A DNA stretch of 64,000 bases from Vibrio tubiashii. Lineage in GTDB: Bacteria > Pseudomonadota > Gammaproteobacteria > Enterobacterales > Vibrionaceae. The translations under genes and the position numbers were made by a program. The first letter of the stretch is position 1. Each line of letters opens with the position of its first letter. The notes under the pieces were generated by a model. It saw only the letters and a program-made list of their open reading frames with translations. It ran no database searches and was not told where the DNA came from. Location of the stretch: assembly GCA_000775715.1 (NCBI GenBank), contig JRWQ01000012.1, positions 80,173-144,172 of the forward strand, read 5' to 3'. This document shows, one piece after another, positions 9,041-18,408 of the stretch.

Positions 9041-10117
9041 TTATAGTACGTCTACTGCATTTAGGTCTGCGAACGCTTTCTCAAGACGAGCAACCATAGA
9101 AGCTTGACCAGCACGTAGCCATACGCGTGGATCGTAGTACTTCTTGTTTGGCGCATCTTCGCCAGTTGGGTTACCGATTTGACCTTGTAGGTAATCACGG
9201 TTTTCCGCTTCGTATGCACGGATACCATCCCATGTTGCCCACTGAGTATCAGTATCGATGTTCATTTTGATAACACCGTAGCCGATAGACTCTTGGATTT
9301 CAGCTTCAGATGAACCTGAACCGCCGTGGAAAACGAAGTTTAGTGCATTTGGCGCAATACCGAATTTCTCAGCACAGTAAGCTTGAGAGTCACGTAGGAT
9401 AGTTGGAGTAAGAACAACGTTACCTGGCTTGTATACACCGTGTACGTTACCGAAAGAAGCAGCGATCGTGAAACGTGGGCTGATAGCAACAAGTTTCTCG
9501 TATGCGTATGCAACGTCTTCTGGAGAAGTGTAAAGCTCAGATGCGTCCATATCAGAGTTATCTACGCCGTCTTCTTCACCACCAGTACAACCTAGTTCGA
9601 TTTCTAGAGTCATACCCATTTTCGCCATGCGCTCTAGGTATTGACCAGAGATTTCGATGTTCTCTTCTAAAGACTCTTCAGAAAGGTCAATCATGTGAGA
9701 AGAGAATAGTGGCTTACCAGTTTGAGCGAAGAACTCTTCACCCGCGTCTAGAAGACCGTCGATCCATGGTAGAAGTTTCTTAGCAGCGTGGTCTGTGTGT
9801 AGAATTACTGGCACACCGTAAGCTTCAGCTACAGCGTGAACGTATTTAGCACCAGCAACAGCACCAAGGATTTGAGCACCTTGACCTTCAAGTTTAACGC
9901 CTTTACCAGCGAAGAAAGCTGCACCGCCGTTAGAGAACTGAACAACTACTGGAGCTTTAACTTTAGCAGCCGCTTCTAGTACTGCGTTTACAGAGTCAGT
10001 ACCGACTACGTTTACTGCTGGTAGAGCGAAGTTGTTTTCCTTAGCAACTTCAAAAACTTTCTGTACGTCATCGCCAGAGATAACACCTGGTTTTACGAAA
10101 TCGAAGATCTTAGACAT
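9041..10117 (-). CDS. fbaA: Fructose-bisphosphate aldolase, class II
   Basis: This zinc-dependent aldolase of glycolysis and gluconeogenesis splits fructose-1,6-bisphosphate to DHAP and glyceraldehyde-3-phosphate. The catalytic and metal residues are visible in VILHTDHAAKK, giving Asp109 and His110, and further zinc ligands follow at GCTGGEEDGVDNS and NVHGVY. The product is 358 aa, the class IIA length. Codon bias is strong. It follows pgk on the same strand with its own terminator on each side. A perfect PurR/LacI-type palindrome lies about 60 bases upstream of the start. Confidence 0.97.
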   Translation of the reverse strand: MSKIFDFVKPGVISGDDVQKVFEVAKENNFALPAVNVVGTDSVNAVLEAAAKVKAPVVVQFSNGGAAFFAGKGVKLEGQGAQILGAVAGAKYVHAVAEAYGVPVILHTDHAAKKLLPWIDGLLDAGEEFFAQTGKPLFSSHMIDLSEESLEENIEISGQYLERMAKMGMTLEIELGCTGGEEDGVDNSDMDASELYTSPEDVAYAYEKLVAISPRFTIAASFGNVHGVYKPGNVVLTPTILRDSQAYCAEKFGIAPNALNFVFHGGSGSSEAEIQESIGYGVIKMNIDTDTQWATWDGIRAYEAENRDYLQGQIGNPTGEDAPNKKYYDPRVWLRAGQASMVARLEKAFADLNAVDVL

Positions 10118-10175
10118 GGATTTAATCCTATTTATCTGTCGTTTTAAAAATAAAACTTGTTAAGTTCAAATTTTT

Positions 10176-10187
10176 GCAAACGTTTGC
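10176..10187. promoter_or_regulatory. Candidate PurR/LacI-family operator upstream of fbaA
   Basis: GCAAACGTTTGC is a perfect 12-bp palindrome with the core of the PurR consensus. It lies 59 bases before the fbaA start. Other LacI-family regulators use similar cores, so the protein is uncertain. Confidence 0.6.
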
Positions 10188-10234
10188 TCACAACGCGCGC
10201 TATTCTAGCAAAAAAATGTGATGTGCAGCAAACA

Positions 10235-10262
10235 AGAAAGCGGGAGAATCTCTTCTCCCGCT
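10235..10262 (-). terminator. Rho-independent terminator of pgk
   Basis: A hairpin with arms agcgggaga and tctcccgct, followed on the minus strand by a T-rich tract (tttcttgttt), just past the pgk stop at 10272. Confidence 0.85.
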
Positions 10263-10271
10263 TCCGTTCAA

Positions 10272-11432
10272 TTACTTAGCACGCTCTTCAAGCATTGCTA
10301 CAGCTGGTAGTACTTTACCTTCTACAAACTCTAGGAAAGCACCGCCACCTGTTGAGATGTAAGATACGTCAGCTTTGATACCGAACTTGTCGATAGCTGC
10401 TAGTGTGTCACCGCCACCAGCTACAGAGAAACCAGCAGACTTAGCGATTGCTTCTGAGATACCTTTAGTGCCTGCTTCGAAGTTCTTGAATTCGAATACA
10501 CCTACAGGGCCATTCCAAAGGATAGTCTTAGCGTTACCGATGATTTCTGCTAGAGCTGCAGTTGAATCTGGACCAAGGTCGAAGATCATGTCGTCGTCAG
10601 CAACGTCAGCAACGTTCTTGATTTCAGCTTCAGCGTTCTCGTCGAATGCTTTCGCACATGCAACGTCAGTCGCAACTGGGATAGAACACTCTTTCATTAG
10701 TTTTTGCGCGGTTTCAACTAGGTCAGCTTCGTATAGAGACTTACCTACATTGTGACCGTCTGCAGCGATGAATGTGTTCGCGATACCACCACCAACAACA
10801 AGTTGGTCAGCTACTTTAGATAGTGACTCAAGAACAGTTAGTTTAGTTGATACTTTTGAACCACCAACGATAGCAACTAGCGGACGCTCTGGATTGTCCA
10901 TTGCTTTGCCTAGCGCATCAAGTTCAGCGGCTAGAAGAGGACCAGCACACGCTACAGGAGCGTTCATACCAACACCGTGAGTAGATGCTTGTGCACGGTG
11001 AGCCGTGCCGAATGCATCCATTACGAAGATGTCACATAGTGCAGCGTACTTCTTAGATAGCTCTTCTTCGTTTTTCTTTTCGCCTTTGTTAAAGCGAACG
11101 TTTTCAAGAACAACGAGTTCACCAGTGTTTAGCTCTAGGCCGTTTAGGTAATCTTTCGCTAATTTAACTTCGCAATCTAGAGCGTCGTTTAAGTAATTAA
11201 CAACAGGTTGTAGAGAGAACTCTTCTGCGTACTCACCTTCAGTTGGACGACCTAGGTGAGAAGTTACCATAACTTTAGCGCCTGCTTCTAGGCAGTGCTT
11301 GATAGTTGGTAGCGATGCTAGGATACGTGCATCAGAAGTCACTTTGCCTTCTTTTACTGGTACGTTTAGGTCCGCACGGATAAATACACGTTTACCTGCT
11401 AGATCCAGGTCAGTCATCTTGATTACAGACAT
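10272..11432 (-). CDS. pgk: Phosphoglycerate kinase
   Basis: Pgk transfers phosphate from 1,3-bisphosphoglycerate to ADP in glycolysis. The 386-aa protein shows the N-terminal substrate signature [18 protein letters not shown], the hinge region, and the C-terminal nucleotide-binding [16 protein letters not shown]. The start at 11432 (MSVIKM) has a strong GAGAGGA ribosome binding site. The longer in-frame start five codons upstream lacks one. It lies between epd and fbaA, the conserved epd-pgk-fba cluster. Highly biased codon use fits high expression. Confidence 0.97.
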   Translation of the reverse strand: MSVIKMTDLDLAGKRVFIRADLNVPVKEGKVTSDARILASLPTIKHCLEAGAKVMVTSHLGRPTEGEYAEEFSLQPVVNYLNDALDCEVKLAKDYLNGLELNTGELVVLENVRFNKGEKKNEEELSKKYAALCDIFVMDAFGTAHRAQASTHGVGMNAPVACAGPLLAAELDALGKAMDNPERPLVAIVGGSKVSTKLTVLESLSKVADQLVVGGGIANTFIAADGHNVGKSLYEADLVETAQKLMKECSIPVATDVACAKAFDENAEAEIKNVADVADDDMIFDLGPDSTAALAEIIGNAKTILWNGPVGVFEFKNFEAGTKGISEAIAKSAGFSVAGGGDTLAAIDKFGIKADVSYISTGGGAFLEFVEGKVLPAVAMLEERAK

Positions 11433-11588
11433 GTTGTGTCCTCTCAAATTTTAATAAGTAAAGTTTTCAGTAGCCCGGCAACCCTGCCAGACCTATTAAT
11501 TCTTCAAACGCTGTTGGTAATAGTGGAGGCGATTCATCTTTATTTCAACATTCAAAATAAAGATTTCTCTCCATCGCTGATTTACGAC

Positions 11589-12632
11589 CTATTCAGCAAA
11601 TTGCATTGCGAGCGCAGTGTCCAACATACGATTCGCAAAGCCCCATTCGTTATCACACCAAACGAGCATTTTTACTAGATGCCCGTTGCTTACTCGAGTC
11701 TGTGTACCATCGACAATCGCGCTATGGGGATCATGATTAAAGTCGATAGAAACAAGCGGCGCTTCAGTATAGTCAACAATGCCCTGTAATGTACACTGAG
11801 ATACGTTAACAATGGTTTGATTTACGTCATTAACTTTCACATTTGTATTAATTGTTACACTTAAATCCATTGCAGTAACGTTAACAGTGGGTACCCTAAC
11901 GGAAATTGCTTCAAATTTGTTGGAAAATTTCGGGAATATTCTTTCAATACCTTTGTGCAATTTAGTATCGACAGGAATAATCGACTGGCTAGCAGCGCGA
12001 GTCCGTCTTAGATCAGAATGATAAGCATCAATCACCTGTTGATCATTCATTGACGAGTGGATAGTTGTGATAGTGCCAGACTCTATGTCAAACGCATCAT
12101 CAAGCGCTTTGATAATTGGCACAATACAGTTGGTGGTGCACGAACCGTTAGACACCACATTGTGCTCTGGCTTGAGGGTATCGTGGTTTACCCCATAAAT
12201 AATGGTGTTATCGAGGTCATTGGCTCCAGGGTGTGAAAACAGGACCTTCTTTGCACCCGCTTTGATATGCTCCTGCCCATCGGCCTGAGAGCCAAATACG
12301 CCAGTACAATCAAGAACAAGATCCACTTCGAGATCTCGCCAAGGCAGTAACTCAATATCGTTTAAGTGAAGAATACGGATCGAGTCAAACTCTCCCGTTC
12401 CTTGATGTGGTGTGCTGTGATGAACATAAATATGCTCTTGGTCATTGGTAATTTTTTTACCAAAACGGCCATGACTAGTATCGTATTGCAGCAGATGTGC
12501 CATCGCATCAGGCTGAGCGAGTTCATTGACCGCTACAACCTTTATTTGCTGGTTCTTACCACTTTCATATACCGCCCGCAGTACATTACGGCCGATACGT
12601 CCAAATCCATTGATCGCAACTTTTAGCATCAT
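11589..12632 (-). CDS. epd: Erythrose-4-phosphate dehydrogenase
   Basis: Epd oxidises D-erythrose-4-phosphate to 4-phosphoerythronate for pyridoxal-5-phosphate synthesis. The 347-aa protein has the GAPDH fold: NAD-binding [16 protein letters not shown] at the N-terminus and the active site SNGSCTTNC with catalytic Cys165. Epd rather than GAPDH is supported by the sequence around [18 protein letters not shown] and by its place before pgk and fbaA. The start could be either of two adjacent ATG codons (12632 or 12629). Its codon use is much less biased than pgk and fbaA, as expected for a low-abundance vitamin enzyme. Confidence 0.93.
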   Translation of the reverse strand: MMLKVAINGFGRIGRNVLRAVYESGKNQQIKVVAVNELAQPDAMAHLLQYDTSHGRFGKKITNDQEHIYVHHSTPHQGTGEFDSIRILHLNDIELLPWRDLEVDLVLDCTGVFGSQADGQEHIKAGAKKVLFSHPGANDLDNTIIYGVNHDTLKPEHNVVSNGSCTTNCIVPIIKALDDAFDIESGTITTIHSSMNDQQVIDAYHSDLRRTRAASQSIIPVDTKLHKGIERIFPKFSNKFEAISVRVPTVNVTAMDLSVTINTNVKVNDVNQTIVNVSQCTLQGIVDYTEAPLVSIDFNHDPHSAIVDGTQTRVSNGHLVKMLVWCDNEWGFANRMLDTALAMQFAE

Positions 12633-12830
12633 TCCATCGCTCTACATCATTTTCGTGTCACAAATACTAACCGAATCAGATCAAAAGCGCATTAAATGAG
12701 TGATCTTACTCGCTAAAAGCAACTCAAAATATTGCTCAACATCAGCCTTACCATGAAGGTAAAGGAGAAATGAGTACCGCCTAATTCTATGGCTGTTTCT
12801 TACTTAGTTTTTCAACCAAAGGAGAGGGTG

Positions 12831-13067
12831 ATGTCTGGATACCCAGCAACTCATTTTTGTAAAAAGTGCAATATTAAGACACCACATAGTGAAATTCTTG
12901 TTCGCAAACCAAGTAGTTATGACACCGACAAATCCTTGCTCGGTAGAATCAAACTATTTGCTAACTCAATTATTAATGGTGGCCACTACTACAACATGGA
13001 TCGTTATGTGAAATGTAAAGTTTGTGGCACAAAAGAATTAGATAATTGGGGTAACGAATTCGAGTAA
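12831..13067 (+). CDS. Small zinc-ribbon-like protein of unknown function
   Basis: The 78-aa hypothetical protein has two CxxC pairs, FCKKC near residue 10 and CKVCG near residue 66, which could bind one zinc ion. The ATG at 12831 is chosen because GAGAGGGTG sits just upstream. An earlier in-frame ATG (12789) lacks a ribosome binding site. No signal peptide or membrane helix is seen. It stands alone between divergent epd and convergent tkt, and nothing in context reveals a role. Confidence 0.7.
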   Translation: MSGYPATHFCKKCNIKTPHSEILVRKPSSYDTDKSLLGRIKLFANSIINGGHYYNMDRYVKCKVCGTKELDNWGNEFE

Positions 13068-13085
13068 TCTCGTCTTTTTGAGCCA

Positions 13086-13115
13086 AAAAAACCGAGCCAT
13101 ACGGCTCGGTTTTCT
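13086..13115. terminator. Bidirectional terminator between zinc-ribbon gene and tkt
   Basis: Hairpin aaccgagcc/ggctcggtt with A run on the left and T run on the right, so it can act on both strands between two convergent genes. Confidence 0.88.
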
Positions 13116-13144
13116 CAATTCCAATACTCAAATATGAAGAGTAT

Positions 13145-15139
13145 CTATACTAGAAGCTCTTTCGCTGTATTCACAACATTTTCAGTTGTGAAGCCGAACA
13201 TCTTGAACAGTTCGCCAGCAGGCGCAGACTCACCAAATGTTGTCATACCGATAATGCGGCCATCAAAACCAACATACTTGTACCAGTAGTCAGCAATACC
13301 CGCTTCTACAGCCACACGCGCCGTCACGTCTGATGGTAGAACTTCTTCACGGTAAGCTGCGTCTTGCTTATCGAACGCATCTGTTGATGGCATTGAAACA
13401 ACACGTACTTTGTGACCTTCAGCCGTTAGCTGTGCAGCGGCTTCTACAACTAACTCAACTTCTGAGCCGGTTGCGATAAGGATAAGCTCTGGTTTACCAG
13501 CGCAATCTTTGAGGATGTAAGCACCCTTAGCAATGTTAGCCACCTGCTCTGCATCACGCTCTTGCTGCGCAAGATTTTGGCGAGAGAAGATTAGCGCAGT
13601 TGGACCATCTTTACGCTCGATAGCCAGTTTCCAAGCGACCGCAGATTCAACCTGGTCACATGGACGCCATGTACTCATGTTTGGTGTCACACGAAGAGAA
13701 GCGATCTGCTCAACCGGTTGGTGAGTTGGACCATCTTCACCCAGACCGATTGAGTCGTGAGTGTAAACTTGGATGTTCTGCACTTTCATCAGAGCAGCCA
13801 TACGCATTGCGTTACGAGCGTATTCCATGAACATTAGGAACGTTGCACCGTAAGGTACGAAACCACCGTGTAGAGCAATACCATTCATGATCGCTGTCAT
13901 ACCAAACTCACGCACACCGTAGTGGATGTAGTTACCAGAAGCATCTTCGCCCGTTAGCGATTTAGAGCCCGACCACATGGTTAGGTTAGAAGGCGCAAGG
14001 TCAGCAGAACCACCTAGGAACTCAGGTAACATTTGACCAAATGCTTCTAGTGCATTTTGCGATGCTTTACGTGATGCGATGTTGGCTGGGTTTGCTTGAA
14101 GATCCGCAATGATTTGAGTTGCTTTCTCTTCCCACTCAGCGGGTAAGTCACCGTTTAAACGGCGCTTCAGCTCAGCGGCTTCTGCTGGATACGCTGCAGC
14201 GTAAGCATCAAACTTAGTGTTCCATGCTGCTTCTTTTTCTGCGCCCGCTGATTTAGCATCCCACTCTGCGTATACATCAGCAGGAATTTCAAATGGGCCG
14301 TGCTCCCAACCAAGTTGCTTACGAGTAGCCGCAATTTCTTCAGCGCCTAGTGGTGCACCATGACAATCGTGTGAACCAGATTTGTTTGGCGAGCCAAAAC
14401 CGATCACTGTTTTGGTACAGATTAGCGTTGGGCGTGGATCCGCTTTAGCTGCAGTAATCGCCGCGTTGATTGCTTCAGGATCGTGACCATCTACTGCTGG
14501 GATTACGTGCCAGCCATACGCTTCAAAGCGCTTAGGTGTATCGTCAGAGAACCAACCTTCAACTTCACCATCAATTGAGATGCCATTGTCATCCCAGAAG
14601 GCGATCAGTTTGCCAAGACCAAGAGTACCCGCTAAAGAACATGCTTCATGCGAGATACCTTCCATCAGACAGCCATCACCCATGAATGCATAAGTGAAAT
14701 GGTCAATGATGTCGTGGCCTTCCTTGTTGAATTGTGCCGCAAGCGTCTTCTCTGCTAGCGCCATACCAACAGCGTTAGTAATACCTTGACCTAGAGGACC
14801 TGTTGTCGTCTCAACACCTGGAGCATAACCGTACTCTGGGTGACCCGGAGTTTTAGAATGAAGCTGACGGAAGTTTTTCAAATCGTCAATGGATAGCTCA
14901 TAACCTGTTAGATGTAACAGAGAATAGATCAACATAGAGCCATGGCCGTTAGACAGGACAAAACGGTCACGGTCAGCCCACTCTGGATTTGCAGGGTTGT
15001 GATTTAGGTGAGAGCGCCAAAGAACTTCAGCGATATCAGCCATACCCATAGGTGCACCTGGGTGACCAGAGTTAGCTTGTTGAACACCATCCATGCTTAG
15101 AGCGCGGATTGCGTTGGCGAGATGTTGACGAGAGGACAT
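13145..15139 (-). CDS. tkt: Transketolase
   Basis: Transketolase moves two-carbon units between sugar phosphates in the non-oxidative pentose phosphate pathway, with thiamine diphosphate. The 664-aa protein has the TPP-binding motif [13 protein letters not shown] through DDNGISIDG (about residues 155-190), the pyrimidine domain around the [12 protein letters not shown] region, and the C-terminal domain. The start at 15139 has GGAG upstream and gives the normal N-terminus [18 protein letters not shown] 41-residue upstream extension is not supported. A PurR-type box lies upstream. Confidence 0.97.
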   Translation of the reverse strand: MSSRQHLANAIRALSMDGVQQANSGHPGAPMGMADIAEVLWRSHLNHNPANPEWADRDRFVLSNGHGSMLIYSLLHLTGYELSIDDLKNFRQLHSKTPGHPEYGYAPGVETTTGPLGQGITNAVGMALAEKTLAAQFNKEGHDIIDHFTYAFMGDGCLMEGISHEACSLAGTLGLGKLIAFWDDNGISIDGEVEGWFSDDTPKRFEAYGWHVIPAVDGHDPEAINAAITAAKADPRPTLICTKTVIGFGSPNKSGSHDCHGAPLGAEEIAATRKQLGWEHGPFEIPADVYAEWDAKSAGAEKEAAWNTKFDAYAAAYPAEAAELKRRLNGDLPAEWEEKATQIIADLQANPANIASRKASQNALEAFGQMLPEFLGGSADLAPSNLTMWSGSKSLTGEDASGNYIHYGVREFGMTAIMNGIALHGGFVPYGATFLMFMEYARNAMRMAALMKVQNIQVYTHDSIGLGEDGPTHQPVEQIASLRVTPNMSTWRPCDQVESAVAWKLAIERKDGPTALIFSRQNLAQQERDAEQVANIAKGAYILKDCAGKPELILIATGSEVELVVEAAAQLTAEGHKVRVVSMPSTDAFDKQDAAYREEVLPSDVTARVAVEAGIADYWYKYVGFDGRIIGMTTFGESAPAGELFKMFGFTTENVVNTAKELLV

Positions 15140-15211
15140 GTCAGCTCCTGAATGCGTTAAGCGAATCAAAATAAAAATGGACGATAATTCTCTCAAAGCG
15201 CCAGTGTGACT

Positions 15212-15223
15212 GCAAACGTTTTC
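15212..15223. promoter_or_regulatory. Candidate PurR/LacI-family operator upstream of tkt
   Basis: GCAAACGTTTTC matches the PurR consensus core, about 73 bases upstream of the tkt start. A weaker related sequence (ACGCAAACGGTTGGTT) lies at 15298-15313. Together with the fbaA box it suggests shared regulation. Confidence 0.6.
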
Positions 15224-15352
15224 CTCAGTAATTGGTGACAAAACCCTCGACTTTGATAGCAATTCGACTCAAGTTAGCTATTGTTTCACAAGATTGACGC
15301 AAACGGTTGGTTTCATAAGCTCAGAAAATAGGACTTGAAATTCAAGCAACAA

Positions 15353-15378
15353 CATCTAGAATAGACGTCTAGATGTAG
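15353..15378. promoter_or_regulatory. MetJ operator (met boxes) upstream of metK
   Basis: AGACGTCT, the MetJ consensus octamer, lies at 15363-15370, with a degenerate tandem box AGATGTAG next to it and a partial box before it. It is about 80 bases upstream of metK, a classical member of the MetJ regulon. The 319-base gap between tkt and metK otherwise holds the tkt box and promoters I cannot define exactly. Confidence 0.8.
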
Positions 15379-15458
15379 ATACACCTGCGTGTACTAAAAA
15401 TATTCAATAGTGTTCCTCTAACAATGAGGGATATCTCTAATTCAATAGTGGAGCTCTC

Positions 15459-16610
15459 ATGGCTAAGCACCTGTTTACTTCTGAGTCAGTTTCAGAAGGT
15501 CATCCAGATAAAATCGCAGACCAAATTTCTGATGCTGTTCTAGATGCGATCATCGAACAAGATCCTAAAGCTCGTGTAGCGTGTGAAACATACGTCAAAA
15601 CTGGCATGGTGATGGTTGGTGGTGAAATCACAACATCAGCATGGGTTGATATCGAGGAACTAACTCGTCAAACCGTTCGTGAAATCGGCTACGTTCACTC
15701 TGATATGGGTTTTGATGCGGACTCTTGTGCAGTTCTAAACACTATCGGTAAACAGTCTCCAGACATCAACCAAGGTGTTGATAAAGCGGACCCTAAAGAG
15801 CAAGGCGCGGGTGACCAAGGCATTATGTTTGGTTACGCAACTAACGAAACAGAAATCCTAATGCCTGCGCCAATTACTTACTCTCACCGTCTTGTAGAGA
15901 AGCAAGCTGAAGTACGTAAAAACGGCACACTACCTTGGCTACGTCCAGACGCTAAGTCTCAGGTAACTTTCCAATACGACCAGGGCAAGATTGTTGGTAT
16001 CGATGCAGTTGTTCTTTCAACTCAACACTGCGATTCAATCTCGACTCCTGACCTACGTGAAGCAGTAATGGAAGAGATCATCAAGCCAGTACTACCTTCA
16101 GAGTGGATCAATAAAGAGACTAACTTCTTCATCAACCCAACTGGCCGTTTCGTAATCGGTGGTCCAATGGGTGACTGTGGTCTAACTGGTCGTAAAATCA
16201 TCGTAGATACCTACGGCGGCGCAGCTCGTCACGGTGGCGGTGCATTCTCTGGTAAAGATCCATCAAAAGTTGACCGCTCTGCAGCATACGCAGCTCGTTA
16301 CGTTGCGAAAAACATCGTTGCAGCTGGCATGGCTGACCGTTGTGAAATCCAACTGTCTTACGCTATCGGCGTTGCTGACCCAACCTCTATCATGGTAGAG
16401 ACATTCGGCACAGAGAAAGTTTCTCACGACATTATCGTAGAAGCAGTTCGTCAGAACTTCGACCTACGTCCATACGGTCTACAAGAGATGCTGAACTTAC
16501 TTCAGCCTATCTACAAGAAGACTGCGGCATACGGTCACTTTGGTCGCGAAGAGTTCCCGTGGGAAGCGACAGACAAAGCTGCGCTACTGCGTGACTTTGC
16601 TGGCCTATAA
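15459..16610 (+). CDS. metK: S-adenosylmethionine synthetase
   Basis: MetK joins methionine and ATP to form S-adenosylmethionine. The 383-aa protein shows [18 protein letters not shown] at the N-terminus, the ATP-site hexapeptide [12 protein letters not shown] near residue 118, and the glycine-rich P-loop [16 protein letters not shown] near residue 265. It is preceded by MetJ boxes, so it is likely repressed when SAM is plentiful, and followed by a strong terminator. It lies divergent from tkt. Confidence 0.98.
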   Translation: MAKHLFTSESVSEGHPDKIADQISDAVLDAIIEQDPKARVACETYVKTGMVMVGGEITTSAWVDIEELTRQTVREIGYVHSDMGFDADSCAVLNTIGKQSPDINQGVDKADPKEQGAGDQGIMFGYATNETEILMPAPITYSHRLVEKQAEVRKNGTLPWLRPDAKSQVTFQYDQGKIVGIDAVVLSTQHCDSISTPDLREAVMEEIIKPVLPSEWINKETNFFINPTGRFVIGGPMGDCGLTGRKIIVDTYGGAARHGGGAFSGKDPSKVDRSAAYAARYVAKNIVAAGMADRCEIQLSYAIGVADPTSIMVETFGTEKVSHDIIVEAVRQNFDLRPYGLQEMLNLLQPIYKKTAAYGHFGREEFPWEATDKAALLRDFAGL

Positions 16611-16637
16611 GCCAGGAATAAAACTCATATTTACCTT

Positions 16638-16666
16638 AAAGCCTCTGTTTTCAGAGGCTTTTTTTA
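16638..16666 (+). terminator. Rho-independent terminator of metK
   Basis: Stem aaagcctctg/cagaggcttt with a tttt loop and seven T after it, 28 bases past the metK stop. Confidence 0.93.
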
Positions 16667-16823
16667 TGCCCGATTCTTCTCGCCAGTCTGGTCGGTTTAA
16701 TCGCAATTTGGGGAATTCACGTGCTCATACCAAAAAGGGGCAAGTGTTTAAATGACAAATTAGCACCAGTTAGCAAGTGCACATGAAACACCGTTAATCA
16801 TCAGTATATAAAGGTGCGAAGCA

Positions 16824-17288
16824 ATGACGCAGCGAACAATAACATTGATAGCCGTTAGGCATGGCGAGACTGAATGGAATCAAATCGGTAAATCGCAACA
16901 TCTTCTCGATAGCACTTTGACCGCTCGCGGAAAACGACAAATGCACCAAGTTGGTCAAACCCTGTTATCTCAGTATGGCGAGACCATCAGCACCATATAT
17001 ACCAGTCAATTGGGCCGAGCAATGTCCAGTGCAAGAATTATCACTGGCTACCTCAGGGCGCCAATCGTCTCCCAGTGGGAGCTAAATGAGTTCGAACGGG
17101 CCTTACAACGAGATAGTAACGCACAAAAATGGTTGAACCAGATAACTCGTCAACACACTCGCCAGAATCCTTGCTTAATAGTTGGACACGGCGACTGGAT
17201 TGCTTCCTTAGCCAGTTTAGTCAACCCATCGAAGCCACTTAAAACATTAGATAACGGGCAAATAATTGAGATTCAAATAGAAATATAG
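16824..17288 (+). CDS. Histidine phosphatase-family protein, possibly CobC-like
   Basis: The 154-aa protein carries the histidine-phosphatase signature VRHGETEWN with His13 as probable phosphate acceptor, and VGHGDW with the second His at 122. The proton-donor region is shortened (WELNEFE) compared with the usual LREL-x-FG-x-WEG. Because it lies directly before the cobalamin riboswitch and cbiB, an alpha-ribazole-5-phosphate phosphatase (CobC) role is possible. It lies upstream of the riboswitch, so it is transcribed separately. A general phosphatase is an alternative. Confidence 0.7.
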   Translation: MTQRTITLIAVRHGETEWNQIGKSQHLLDSTLTARGKRQMHQVGQTLLSQYGETISTIYTSQLGRAMSSARIITGYLRAPIVSQWELNEFERALQRDSNAQKWLNQITRQHTRQNPCLIVGHGDWIASLASLVNPSKPLKTLDNGQIIEIQIEI

Positions 17289-17292
17289 TTAA

Positions 17293-17420
17293 ACTGTCTG
17301 GGAATCAGGTGTCACTCCTGAGCTGTACCCGAAGCAGTATGCGACCAACCCTTTATTTGGAAAGAAGTAAAGCGCGGCGAAACACTCAACATCGTAAGTC
17401 AGAATAAAGGCTCACTGCCC
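17293..17420 (+). ncRNA. Cobalamin riboswitch
   Basis: Core segments of the B12-sensing leader can be read in order: GGGAATCAGGTG, then CACTCCTGAGCTGTACCCG, AGCAGTATGCGACC, and the 3' part GTAAGTCAGAATA followed by CTCACTGCCC. These match the conserved order of the family (GGGAA..GGTG..A.TCC..CTG.CCCG..GTA..GCGA..GTAAGTCAG). It ends 19 bases before cbiB, whose weak ribosome binding site could be sequestered. It would lower cbiB-cobD-cbiA expression when adenosylcobalamin is high. Boundaries are approximate. Confidence 0.85.
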
Positions 17421-17438
17421 TTTCAATAGAGTTCAATT

Positions 17439-18401
17439 ATGTTGCTTTTAGATCTTCCAACCGATTTAGCGTGCATGTTAATCACCGTCATTGTGATGCT
17501 GAGTTTGCTCCTTGACCACTATTTAGGTGAGCCGACACAGTTTCACCCTTTGGTCGGTTTTGGCAACGTTGCGCAATGGTTGGAATCTCAAATGAACAAA
17601 GGTAAAAAATGGCAAGGGGCTGTTGCTTGGGGCTGCGCTGTAGTGCCGATCACTGGCGCTGTCTATGCAATCCAAGAACTGCTCATTAGCAGTGAATCTC
17701 TATGGCTATATAGTGGGGTCAATGTCGCGGCGCTCTATCTAACAGTCGGCCAGCGTAGCTTGCTTGAGCATGCGAACTGGATTTATCAACCACTAAAAGC
17801 CGATGATTTAGAGCAAGCGCGAGTCAAAATTGGTTGGATAGTGAGTCGTGATACTGAGTTGATGGATAGCCGTCAAATCACCTCATCAACCATTGAGTCT
17901 GTATTGGAAAATGGCAACGACGCCATTTTCGGAGCGCTTTTTTGGTTTGCGCTGCTTGGTGCGCCGGGGGCCGTTTTATTTAGATTGGTCAATACACTCG
18001 ATGCGATGTGGGGATACAAAACTGAACGATGGAAAGCGTTTGGCTATGTCGCCGCCAAGCTTGATGACTTAATGGGTTGGCTTCCAGCACGCCTAACGGC
18101 TATAAGTTACGCCTTACTTGGTAATACCAAAGCGGCACTAAGAACTTGGCTGTCACAAGCCCGTCATTGCTCTAGCCCCAACGGTGGCCCCGTGATGACA
18201 TCCGGCGCTGGAGCTTTGGGGATCAAAATTGGTGGTGATACCTACTACCACGGGCAATTGGTTAAGAAAATAGTAATGGGACAAGGAAGCTATGCCACGA
18301 TGAGCGATATTCCTCGCGCAATCAAACTTGTCATTAACACCAGCAAACTGTGGCTAGCCGTTCTGTTGGCTGCCTCTGTGTTATTAATTCTATTTAAGTA
18401 A
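17439..18401 (+). CDS. cbiB: Adenosylcobinamide-phosphate synthase
   Basis: This 320-aa inner-membrane enzyme attaches aminopropanol phosphate to adenosylcobyric acid, giving adenosylcobinamide phosphate. It shows the family signature LLDHYLGEPTQFHPLVGFGN near the N-terminus, several hydrophobic helices, VSRDTELMDSRQITSSTIESV with the conserved ENGNDAIFGALFWF after it, and AKLDDLMGWLPARLTA. It is the first gene after the cobalamin riboswitch and lies 7 bases before cobD, which makes its co-substrate. Naming differs among organisms (CbiB in Salmonella, CobD in Pseudomonas). Confidence 0.93.
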   Translation: MLLLDLPTDLACMLITVIVMLSLLLDHYLGEPTQFHPLVGFGNVAQWLESQMNKGKKWQGAVAWGCAVVPITGAVYAIQELLISSESLWLYSGVNVAALYLTVGQRSLLEHANWIYQPLKADDLEQARVKIGWIVSRDTELMDSRQITSSTIESVLENGNDAIFGALFWFALLGAPGAVLFRLVNTLDAMWGYKTERWKAFGYVAAKLDDLMGWLPARLTAISYALLGNTKAALRTWLSQARHCSSPNGGPVMTSGAGALGIKIGGDTYYHGQLVKKIVMGQGSYATMSDIPRAIKLVINTSKLWLAVLLAASVLLILFK

Positions 18402-18408
18402 TCACGCT

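Noticed and set aside
15140..15262. 41-residue N-terminal extension of transketolase
   Set aside because: The normal N-terminus begins at 15139 after a GGAG site, and the extension would run through the regulatory region.
16540..16755. Frame overlapping the metK end and terminator
   Set aside because: It overlaps metK in another frame and crosses the terminator, with no own ribosome binding site.
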